From assembly GCF_029835735.1 (NCBI RefSeq), contig NZ_JAOEAL010000001.1:1488001-1552000 (forward strand): a stretch of DNA of 64,000 nt. Reading direction: 5' to 3'. The DNA is from Shewanella sp. GD04112. GTDB lineage: Bacteria > Pseudomonadota > Gammaproteobacteria > Enterobacterales > Shewanellaceae. Shown in pieces: positions 35,196 through 42,401 of the stretch. The position numbers and the translations under genes were made by a program. Under the pieces are notes generated by a model. The model saw only the letters and a program-made list of their open reading frames with translations, was not told where the DNA came from and did no database searches. The stretch's first letter is position 1. Each line of letters begins with the position of its first letter.

Positions 35196-37478
35196 ATGGC
35201 CTTTGATGTAGATGAAGAGATACTCCAGGACTTTTTAATTGAAGCGGGCGAAATTCTTGAGTTGCTGCAAGAGCAGCTGGTCGCGCTTGAAAACAATCCT
35301 GATGATACTAACTTGCTAAATGCCATTTTCAGGGGGTTTCATACTGTAAAGGGCGGTGCGGGTTTCCTTAGTCTCACTCCCATGGTGGATGTCTGTCACG
35401 AAGCAGAAAACACCTTCGATTTATTACGCACTGGCAAGCGCAGTGTCTCCGCAGAGTTAATGGACATCATTCTTCAGGCTGTCGATGCGATTAACACTAT
35501 GTTTGCTCAAACCCAACAAGGCGAGCAACAAGACCCAGCAGATCCTGCATTATTGGCTAAATTGAAAATGCTCAGCTCCGGTGAGCCGCTTCCTTCCGAG
35601 TCAGGTCAAAGTAGTGCCGAAGTTGAACCATTGCCAGAACCTGAGCCCGAACCTGTCATAGAAACAGTGGTTGAAGTTGCCGCCGTTGAAGAAATGCCGA
35701 TTGAGAAATCAGAGCTTTCAGATTCCAGTATCGATGAAATCGATGAAGCGGAGTTTGAAGCATTACTCGATGCGTTGCACGGCGCCGGAAAAGGCCCAGG
35801 AATTTCTGCTCCACAAGCCGATGCTGCCCCTGCGGTGCAAAATAAGCCTCAAGCGACATCCGCAAGCGCTAGCGATGATATTACCGATGACGAGTTTGAA
35901 GCGCTGCTCGATGAGCTGCACGGTTCTGGTAAGTTTAAAGGTAAAGTGGAAGAGCCTGCCAAGCCAAAAGCTGAAGCAGTTGCCGCGGCCCCCAAACCTG
36001 CCGCTCCAGCGGTTGATTCGGACGAAATCACTGAAGATGAGTTCGAGCGTCTCCTCGATGAGTTACACGGTAAAGGCGGTGCACCTGCAAAAGTGACTGC
36101 GAAAGCCGAATCTGCTCCAGCTAAAGCCGAGCCCGCTAAAGCGCCTCCAAGTGCCGTCGCGTCTTCTACGCCAGCCGCTCCTAAAGCCAGTGTTGCTGCA
36201 CCAGCAACCCCTCCTGCGGTAAAAGCCAAAACTGATGTCGCGGTTGCTGAAAAAGCCCCTGCTAAAGCAGCGGCAGCAGCCTCTGCTAACGTACCTCAGG
36301 GCGAGACAACTGTTCGCGTCGATACCGCGAGACTCGACCAAATCATGAACATGGTCGGTGAGTTAGTGTTAGTGCGTAACCGCTTATTGAGCTTAGGTAT
36401 TAGTCGTGATGACGAGGAAATGTCTAAGGCGCTAGCGAATTTAGACTTGGTTACAGCAGATTTGCAGGGCGCGGTGATGAAAACGCGCATGCAACCCATC
36501 AAGAAAGTTTTTGGTCGTTTCCCTCGGGTTGTACGCGATTTAGCCCGTACTCTGAATAAAGAAATTGATTTAGTTCTCGTGGGTGAAGAGACCGATCTCG
36601 ATAAAAACTTAGTTGAGGCGCTCGCTGATCCGTTAGTGCACTTAGTGCGAAACTCGGTAGATCACGGTATTGAGATGCCCAATGACCGTGAGGCCAGCGG
36701 CAAACCAAGAACAGGTACCATCACTCTGTCTGCAAGCCAAGAGGGTGACCATATCCTGCTAAAAATCGAAGACGATGGCGCAGGTATGGATCCTGAAAAG
36801 TTAAAGCAAATTGCCATCAAGCGTGGGGTACTCGATGAGGATACCGCGGCGCGGATGACCGACAGCGAAGCTTATAACCTGATTTTTGCGCCTGGCTTCT
36901 CGACTAAGGTGGAGATTTCAGATATTTCCGGCCGTGGTGTTGGGATGGACGTGGTGAAAACCCGTATTACCCAACTTAACGGAACCGTTCATATCGACTC
37001 GATGAAAGGCAAGGGCACCATACTTGAAATTAAAGTACCGCTGACCTTGGCGATTATGCCGACCTTAATGGTGGACGTTGCCAAGCAGGTGTTTGCGTTG
37101 CCTTTATCCAGTGTGAATGAGATTTTCCATCTCGATCTCACCAAGACCAATATTGTCGATGGACAACTGACAGTGATTGTCCGCAACAAGGCCGTACCGC
37201 TTTTCTATCTGGAGCAGTGGTTACATCGCAATAGAACCAGCTTTAAACATGGTGATAAGAAACACGGCCATGTGGTCATTGTACAGCTGGGAATGATGCA
37301 AATTGGTTTTGTTGTTGATGCTTTAATTGGACAAGAAGAAGTGGTGATTAAACCTTTGGGAGCATTGTTGCATGGCACGCCGGGTATGGCGGGGGCGACA
37401 ATCACATCCGACGGTGGCATTGCCCTCATCTTGGATGTCCCTGGTTTATTAAAGCATTATGCGAAAAATAAAAGTTAG
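35196..37478 (+). CDS. cheA: CheA, chemotaxis histidine kinase
   Basis: Central kinase of the receptor array. P1 has the phospho-accepting His49 (RGFHTVKGGAGF). The linker is long, rich in Ala, Pro and Lys, and carries three copies of a motif of the form D-[DE]-I-x-[DE]-x-[ED]-F-E-x-L-L-D-x-L-H-G near residues 180-199, 227-246 and 276-295. Then come the dimerisation domain (VRVDTARLDQIMNMVGELVL), the ATPase (VRNSVDHGIE, DDGAGMD) and the CheW-like P5. In Vibrio the CheA linker is the region bound by ParP. Start ATG 35196 rather than TTG 35193; 760 aa. Confidence 0.97.
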   Translation: MAFDVDEEILQDFLIEAGEILELLQEQLVALENNPDDTNLLNAIFRGFHTVKGGAGFLSLTPMVDVCHEAENTFDLLRTGKRSVSAELMDIILQAVDAINTMFAQTQQGEQQDPADPALLAKLKMLSSGEPLPSESGQSSAEVEPLPEPEPEPVIETVVEVAAVEEMPIEKSELSDSSIDEIDEAEFEALLDALHGAGKGPGISAPQADAAPAVQNKPQATSASASDDITDDEFEALLDELHGSGKFKGKVEEPAKPKAEAVAAAPKPAAPAVDSDEITEDEFERLLDELHGKGGAPAKVTAKAESAPAKAEPAKAPPSAVASSTPAAPKASVAAPATPPAVKAKTDVAVAEKAPAKAAAAASANVPQGETTVRVDTARLDQIMNMVGELVLVRNRLLSLGISRDDEEMSKALANLDLVTADLQGAVMKTRMQPIKKVFGRFPRVVRDLARTLNKEIDLVLVGEETDLDKNLVEALADPLVHLVRNSVDHGIEMPNDREASGKPRTGTITLSASQEGDHILLKIEDDGAGMDPEKLKQIAIKRGVLDEDTAARMTDSEAYNLIFAPGFSTKVEISDISGRGVGMDVVKTRITQLNGTVHIDSMKGKGTILEIKVPLTLAIMPTLMVDVAKQVFALPLSSVNEIFHLDLTKTNIVDGQLTVIVRNKAVPLFYLEQWLHRNRTSFKHGDKKHGHVVIVQLGMMQIGFVVDALIGQEEVVIKPLGALLHGTPGMAGATITSDGGIALILDVPGLLKHYAKNKS

Positions 37479-37496
37479 TTTCCAATAAGGAATGGA

Positions 37497-38621
37497 ATGG
37501 CCATTAAAGTATTAGTCGTTGATGACTCAAGTTTTTTTAGACGACGTGTTAGTGAAATAGTCAATCAAGATCCTGAACTGGAAGTGATCGCGACGGCCTT
37601 TAACGGGGCCGAAGCGGTGAAGATGGCTGCCGAGCTAAATCCTCAAGTCATTACAATGGATATTGAAATGCCTGTCATGGACGGTATTACGGCCGTGCGT
37701 GAGATCATGGCGAAATGTCCTACACCGATTTTGATGTTTTCTTCATTGACCCACGATGGCGCCAAAGCCACGCTAGATGCCCTCGATGCGGGGGCGCTCG
37801 ATTTTTTACCTAAGCGATTTGAAGACATTGCGACCAATAAAGACGAAGCGATTCTATTATTGCAGCAAAGAGTGAAAGCCTTAGGTCGTCGCCGGATTTT
37901 CCGCCCTACGGTGCGTCCAACGGCGCCTACGCCGCCACCTCGCCAGAGTGCGAATGCCGTATTAGGCGGCACTGCTACCCATGCGCAACCTGCGCCAGCG
38001 CCTGTGCGTTCTTCACCTGCAACCTCGATTCGCCCAAGTGGTAAGCAATATAAATTATTGCTGATTGGCACATCGACGGGCGGGCCTGTCGCCTTGCAGA
38101 AGATTTTGACTCAGTTCCCAGCAAATTATCCTCATCCTATTTTGCTTATCCAGCATATGCCTGCGGCTTTCACCCCCGCTTTTGCGAACCGTTTAAACGG
38201 TTTGTGTAAGATCGAAGTGAAAGAAGCGGCTAATGGTGATGTATTGCGTCCAGGTTGCGCTTATCTTGCGCCAGGTGGAATGCAAATGATGGTTGAGCGC
38301 GCTGGTGTTACTGGCCGTGTCAAAGTCTTGGCGGGTAGCGCTGAGATGAATTACAAACCCTGCGTCGACATTACCTTTGCCTCAGCATCTAAAGCCTATG
38401 GCGGGGATGTGCTGGCGGTCGTGCTGACGGGCATGGGAGCCGACGGCCGCGAAGGTGCGCGTATGCTGAAATCAGCGGGTGCAACTATTTGGGCTCAGGA
38501 TGAGGCCAGCTGCGTGGTTTATGGTATGCCGCAGGCGGTGGCCAGTGCGGGTATCGCCACTCAGTCAATTTCTCTGGATAACATGGCGGAGTCGATTTTA
38601 AAAGAGTCTGCGCGTGGCTAA
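37497..38621 (+). CDS. cheB: CheB, receptor methylesterase
   Basis: Removes methyl groups from chemoreceptors for adaptation. The receiver domain (1-120) has acceptor Asp55 (ITMDIEMPVMDG). A Pro/Ala-rich linker follows. The catalytic domain holds the triad Ser193 (GTSTGG), His220 (IQHMPAAF) and Asp316 (GMGADGREG). Length 374 aa. Its end overlaps the next gene by 8 bases. No cheR is present in the window. Confidence 0.97.
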   Translation: MAIKVLVVDDSSFFRRRVSEIVNQDPELEVIATAFNGAEAVKMAAELNPQVITMDIEMPVMDGITAVREIMAKCPTPILMFSSLTHDGAKATLDALDAGALDFLPKRFEDIATNKDEAILLLQQRVKALGRRRIFRPTVRPTAPTPPPRQSANAVLGGTATHAQPAPAPVRSSPATSIRPSGKQYKLLLIGTSTGGPVALQKILTQFPANYPHPILLIQHMPAAFTPAFANRLNGLCKIEVKEAANGDVLRPGCAYLAPGGMQMMVERAGVTGRVKVLAGSAEMNYKPCVDITFASASKAYGGDVLAVVLTGMGADGREGARMLKSAGATIWAQDEASCVVYGMPQAVASAGIATQSISLDNMAESILKESARG

Positions 38622-39150
38622 GTCGAAAACACCGATAAGCACAAATATTGTGCTTATCATAGTGTTAATGGCGATCGCAATATTGTGCCTCGGCGCGTTA
38701 AGTCTCGACTATCATCGAAAAATCACTGCATTACGCGATGATGTAAAGCGATTGGAGTCGACACAGATTTTGCTCATGGTGCCGGATGAACAGGCACAGG
38801 CGATTGCGTCTTGGCTCGCTTCCCATCCGGATCAAACCAAAGCAATGTTAAAGTTGGCTTCACCGGGAGAGCAAAAGGCGGTGACGCTGGGCCCTGAGGC
38901 GTTCTCGGCATCCGATGCAAAAATTCCGCCGACGCTTGAGAAACCGGTAGAGGATAAACCGTCGCAGCAGCAAACTGCTGTCGATCCCGTGCCTGAGTCT
39001 CTGCGTACAGAAGCTTCATCGGCTGCTGCTACGGAAGCACAACCTCAGTCGAGTAATGTTCCCGTGGTGATTTCAGAAAATGCCGATGGGGTCAAAGTCA
39101 TTAGTTTGCCTAACGGCGGCATAAGAGTGACCACAAGGGAAGGCGAGTAG
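38614..39150 (+). CDS. Membrane-anchored protein of unknown function in the che operon
   Basis: Not recognised. 178 aa with GTG start, overlapping cheB. One membrane segment at residues about 10-30 (IVLIIVLMAIAILCLGALSL) is followed by a short coiled-coil stretch (HRKITALRDDVKRLESTQIL) and an Ala/Pro/Gln-rich, probably disordered region. The short C-terminal end reads VKVISLPNGGIRVTTREG. It probably stays anchored in the inner membrane. Its place between cheB and parC suggests a link to the polar chemotaxis array, but nothing in the sequence says what it does. Confidence 0.75.
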   Translation: MAKSKTPISTNIVLIIVLMAIAILCLGALSLDYHRKITALRDDVKRLESTQILLMVPDEQAQAIASWLASHPDQTKAMLKLASPGEQKAVTLGPEAFSASDAKIPPTLEKPVEDKPSQQQTAVDPVPESLRTEASSAAATEAQPQSSNVPVVISENADGVKVISLPNGGIRVTTREGE

Positions 39151-39163
39151 TGCTTGTCGTTGC

Positions 39164-39191
39164 TCAAACGGGCATGATAAATAGCCGAGAA
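39164..39191 (+). promoter_or_regulatory. Candidate sigma28 promoter before parC
   Basis: GCCGAGAA at 39184-39191 differs from the FliA -10 box GCCGATAA by one base. Fifteen bases before it is TCAAA (39164-39168), a poor match to TAAAG and one base off the usual spacing. It could allow late expression of parC-parP-cheW. Confidence 0.25.
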
Positions 39192-39214
39192 TCAACATTA
39201 AAGAGGTCAGTTCT

Positions 39215-40006
39215 TTGAAAGTCTGGACCATTGCGAATCAAAAAGGTGGGGTTGGAAAAACCACTTCAGTAGCCAGTTTAGCGGGCGCGCTCGCTAAACG
39301 GGGTAAACGTGTACTGATGATTGATACCGATCCCCATGCATCGCTTGGTTATTACCTTGGCATTGACTCTGAAGAGGTTCCTGGTTCGCTATTTGACGTG
39401 TTTGTGGCGCATAAAAGTCTGACGACTGACTTAGTTAAGTCCCACATAGTGCCCACCTTAGTCGATGGTTTAGATTTACTGCCCGCTACGATGGCGTTAG
39501 CCACGTTAGACCGAGCGCTCGGACATCAAGAGGGCATGGGGTTAGTGCTGCGTAATTTATTGGCACTGGTTGCCGATGAATACGATGTGGCGATTGTCGA
39601 CTGCCCACCCGTGTTAGGGGTATTAATGGTGAACGCACTGGCGGCCAGTCAACACATAGTGATCCCCGTGCAAACCGAGTTTTTGGCCATTAAAGGGCTT
39701 GAGCGCATGGTCAAAACCATGGAGATCATGGGGCGGTCAAAGAAAACCCGTTATAGCTATACCGTCGTACCCACTATGTACGATAAACGTACCAAGGCAT
39801 CACCTGCTGCCTTACAGGTGCTGAGTGAACAATATGGTGACAGCCTTTGGCGAGATGTGATCCCCGTAGATACTAAGTTTAGAGACGCCAGTTTGGCACA
39901 TTTACCCGCTTCCCATTATGCAAGCGGCAGTCGTGGCGTAAAAGCTTACGAGCGATTATTAGATTTTCTTTTAGCTGGGGAGTTTGGCCATGTCAAAATC
40001 GGTTGA
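39215..40006 (+). CDS. parC: ParC, ParA-like ATPase that places chemotaxis arrays at the pole
   Basis: ParA/Soj-family ATPase with deviant Walker A QKGGVGKTT at the N-terminus and Walker B region VAIVDCPPVLGVLMV. Length 263 aa. In Vibrio the gene in this position (ParC) positions the polar chemotaxis array with ParP. It starts at TTG 39215 behind AGAGG. A plasmid or chromosome ParA is unlikely because no ParB or centromere-like repeats are present and the neighbours are che genes. It overlaps parP by 17 bases. Confidence 0.9.
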   Translation: MKVWTIANQKGGVGKTTSVASLAGALAKRGKRVLMIDTDPHASLGYYLGIDSEEVPGSLFDVFVAHKSLTTDLVKSHIVPTLVDGLDLLPATMALATLDRALGHQEGMGLVLRNLLALVADEYDVAIVDCPPVLGVLMVNALAASQHIVIPVQTEFLAIKGLERMVKTMEIMGRSKKTRYSYTVVPTMYDKRTKASPAALQVLSEQYGDSLWRDVIPVDTKFRDASLAHLPASHYASGSRGVKAYERLLDFLLAGEFGHVKIG

Positions 40007-40997
40007 TGAAACTGTTTTTGATTTTTTTGAATTATTGCTGCATGAAGAAGACAGCAAAGCTGTGGCTTCCCCGAATGCGCCTCAACATGAAGTTGTGGCA
40101 CCACTGGTTGGCAAAAAAAATGAAGCACAATTACTCGATGACGCCATTTTAGCCGAGCACAGTCAGGCTAAAGTGCACGCGAGCGTGACCATTGCTACCG
40201 AAGTGCAGCCACAGAAGGCAAAGTCTGTCAGCAATATGTCTCATCTTGATGAGCCTGCGCCATTAGTTAATAAGCAGGCTTTGGAGAAACTCCTCGCGCC
40301 GGTATTAAAAACGGTGGTGATTGAGGATAAGCCTGCGGAAGTGTTGAGCGAAGTCGCGCCCGAGATGGATAAGGCGCCTGAGGAGAGCCAAGAGAGTATC
40401 TCTTCGCTACCCGAAAGCGACGCTAGCGTCACCATTGAGCAGCCATCCACTGTCGTAGATGACGAGATAATCATTGAGACAACACCCGAGACTCAGGTGG
40501 GGTTTGCCCCTCCAAGTATCACAAAAGACCTGCAAGAAGTACTCGATGATGAGTTTCAAGTACTATTCTTTAAAGTGGCAGGGTTAACCTTAGCTGTGCC
40601 TTTAGTGAGTTTGGGTGGGATCGTTAAGGTTGAGCGGATTAATCATATTATCGGTCGCCCTTCTTGGTTTTTAGGGGTGCAAACCCATAGGGAAGAACAG
40701 TTAAATCTGGTTGATACCTGTGCATGGGTGATGCCAGAAAAATACACGGATAAACTGGCGCAATCGGTAAATTATCAATATCTTGTATTATTAGAAGGCA
40801 GTAATTGGGGATTAGCTTGTGAGTCCCTCGTTAATGCAGTAAAAATTAATAAATCGCAAGTAAACTGGCGCAGCAAAGCGGGGAAACGTCCTTGGTTGGC
40901 TGGTGTAGTGAAAGAACAAATGTGTGGCATTTTGCACGTACAAGCCTTAGTTGAAATGCTTGATGCGGGTTTAGGCTGTCAGGACTCCATTGGTTGA
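39990..40997 (+). CDS. parP: ParP, CheW-like partner of ParC
   Basis: 335 aa in two parts. Residues 1 to about 185 are acidic and poorly conserved (Ser, Glu, Val-rich). Residues 190-330 form a CheW-like domain (LFFKVAGLTLAVPLVSLGGI; GRPSWFLGVQTHREEQLNLV). In Vibrio, ParP binds ParC, CheA and receptors and keeps arrays at the pole. Start ATG 39990 follows GGGGAG by seven bases; TTG 39984 is in frame but less well placed. It overlaps parC and the upstream end of cheW. Confidence 0.88.
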   Translation: MSKSVDETVFDFFELLLHEEDSKAVASPNAPQHEVVAPLVGKKNEAQLLDDAILAEHSQAKVHASVTIATEVQPQKAKSVSNMSHLDEPAPLVNKQALEKLLAPVLKTVVIEDKPAEVLSEVAPEMDKAPEESQESISSLPESDASVTIEQPSTVVDDEIIIETTPETQVGFAPPSITKDLQEVLDDEFQVLFFKVAGLTLAVPLVSLGGIVKVERINHIIGRPSWFLGVQTHREEQLNLVDTCAWVMPEKYTDKLAQSVNYQYLVLLEGSNWGLACESLVNAVKINKSQVNWRSKAGKRPWLAGVVKEQMCGILHVQALVEMLDAGLGCQDSIG

Positions 40998-41004
40998 GGT
41001 AAAC

Positions 41005-41499
41005 ATGAAAGATACAAGAAATGTCGCGGCCGTGGCTGCAAGTAAAGATGATGCAGTATTGCAATGGGTTACCTTTAAGTTAGACAACGAAACTTATGGT
41101 ATCAATGTGATGCAGGTGCAAGAGGTGCTACGTTACACCGAGATCGCCCCTGTGCCTGGCGCCCCCCATTACGTATTAGGGATCATTAACCTGCGCGGCA
41201 ATGTGGTGACTGTTATCGATACACGATCACGTTTTGGTCTGCAATCGGCGGAAGTGGATGATTCGACTCGTATCGTGATTATCGAAGCTGAGAAACAAGT
41301 AATCGGTATTTTGGTGGATAGTGTGGCCGAAGTAGTTTATCTGCGCCGCTCTGAAATTGATAATGCCCCGAATGTCGGCACTGAAGAAAGCGCCAAATTT
41401 ATCCAAGGCGTGAGCAATCGCGATAACGAGCTACTGATCCTCGTCGATTTAGACAAGTTATTATCCGATGAAGAATGGGCTGAGTTAAATCAGCTCTAA
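41005..41499 (+). CDS. cheW: CheW, receptor-kinase coupling protein
   Basis: Links CheA to chemoreceptors. The whole CheW fold is present: WVTFKLDNETYGINVMQVQE, IINLRGNVVTVIDTRSRFGL and the C-terminal LILVDLDKLLSDEEW. Start ATG 41005 (164 aa) follows TGAGGT; the longer frame from TTG 40990 overlaps parP and has no ribosome site. A hairpin terminator follows 14 bases after the stop. Confidence 0.96.
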   Translation: MKDTRNVAAVAASKDDAVLQWVTFKLDNETYGINVMQVQEVLRYTEIAPVPGAPHYVLGIINLRGNVVTVIDTRSRFGLQSAEVDDSTRIVIIEAEKQVIGILVDSVAEVVYLRRSEIDNAPNVGTEESAKFIQGVSNRDNELLILVDLDKLLSDEEWAELNQL

Positions 41500-41512
41500 G
41501 CTTCCATGATGA

Positions 41513-41547
41513 GACGACAGATTAGTTAATCTGTCGTCCTTGCTTTT
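41513..41547 (+). terminator. Terminator after cheW
   Basis: GACGACAGATT at 41513-41523 pairs perfectly with AATCTGTCGTC at 41528-41538 around an AGTT loop. CTTGCTTTT follows. It probably ends the long flhA-to-cheW transcription unit. Confidence 0.8.
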
Positions 41548-41653
41548 CAAAATGCAAACGGTTTATTTCGCCATTGTTTAACCATTATGATTGCCGTTTG
41601 GTGAACCCGTTGTATTGTTGATTTCAGTTTATTGTGATGCGTAAGGATGATTA

Positions 41654-42052
41654 ATGGGCGATGAATTTTTAATCGCAGCCTTAGTTTATGTGATTGCGTG
41701 TTTAGGGTTAGTCCTTTATCTCCAAAAACAATTGAGTAAGTTGCGCAGTAAAGTTGAAGCGTTAACTGTACTGGTCAAAGAAGGCGATCGCCAACGTGAG
41801 TCCTTTAAACGGGAGTTGCAGGAGCTTCGCAGCGGCACTATCGGCATGGGACGACGTGTTATCGAGCTTGAGAAGCGCTTACATCAACAATCTGAGCGTA
41901 TCGAAGAGTCGACGCAGCAGGATCCTCAAGCCAAACTCTATACCCGAGCGATGAAAATGGTCGCGTTAGGTGCGGGGGTGGACGAACTGATTAAAGAGTG
42001 TGAGTTACCTAAAGCCGAGGCTGAGTTGTTAATTCGCCTTCATCGAAAATAG
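41654..42052 (+). CDS. fipA: DUF2802 membrane protein, FipA-like polar flagellum factor
   Basis: 132 aa: one N-terminal membrane helix (residues about 5-23, FLIAALVYVIACLGLVLYLQ), a Lys/Glu-rich coiled coil (30-90), then a conserved C-terminal segment (KLYTRAMKMVALGAGVDELI; CELPKAEAELLIRLHRK) with a helix-turn-helix look. This is the DUF2802 architecture and position of FipA, reported to work with FlhF in polar flagellum placement in Vibrio, Shewanella and Pseudomonas. The assignment rests on family and neighbourhood. The gene stands alone after the cheW terminator. Confidence 0.8.
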   Translation: MGDEFLIAALVYVIACLGLVLYLQKQLSKLRSKVEALTVLVKEGDRQRESFKRELQELRSGTIGMGRRVIELEKRLHQQSERIEESTQQDPQAKLYTRAMKMVALGAGVDELIKECELPKAEAELLIRLHRK

Positions 42053-42077
42053 GCTGCAAAGTCGCACATTCCTTATT

Positions 42078-42389
42078 TTAGGCTTTCTCTACAATTTTCT
42101 TGTGCATGTTATTCCACTGCTCAGGAAATTTGCCATCCAACATGTACACAAAGGCAATCAGTTCTGCGATAAGCAGATACAGTTCTTTCGGAATTTCCTC
42201 ACCTAATTCGAGTAATCTCAAAAAATTACTCAGGTGGGGATCTTGATGAATATAAACGCCTGATGCTTTTGCGAGCGCAATAATTTCATCTGCAACCAAT
42301 CCTTCCCCTGATGCCACGACTTTAGGGGCATGTTTCCCATCGTAACTTAAGGCGACGGCTTGCTGGGTTTTGGGTTCTTCATTCATCAT
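42078..42389 (-). CDS. fhlB: Free FlhB C-terminal-domain protein (FhlB/YlqH-like)
   Basis: 103 aa. The sequence after a short lead (VALSYDGKHAPKVVASGEGL; ALAKASGVYIHQDPHLSNFL; EIPKELYLLIAELIAFVYML) matches the cytosolic part of FlhB that follows the self-cleavage site, but there are no membrane helices and no NP[TE]H motif. It looks like a ready-made version of the cleaved FlhB tail. It lies 12 bases downstream of a FliK-like gene on the same strand, so the two are probably co-transcribed. Start at 42389 or 42386. Convergent with fipA. Confidence 0.85.
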   Translation of the reverse strand: MMNEEPKTQQAVALSYDGKHAPKVVASGEGLVADEIIALAKASGVYIHQDPHLSNFLRLLELGEEIPKELYLLIAELIAFVYMLDGKFPEQWNNMHKKIVEKA

Positions 42390-42401
42390 TCGTTCTCGAT
42401 T

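Noticed and set aside
39215..40006. ParA-type ATPase as a sign of a plasmid or chromosome origin
   Set aside because: No ParB gene, iterons or centromere repeats; the neighbours are chemotaxis genes, so it is ParC of the polar array.
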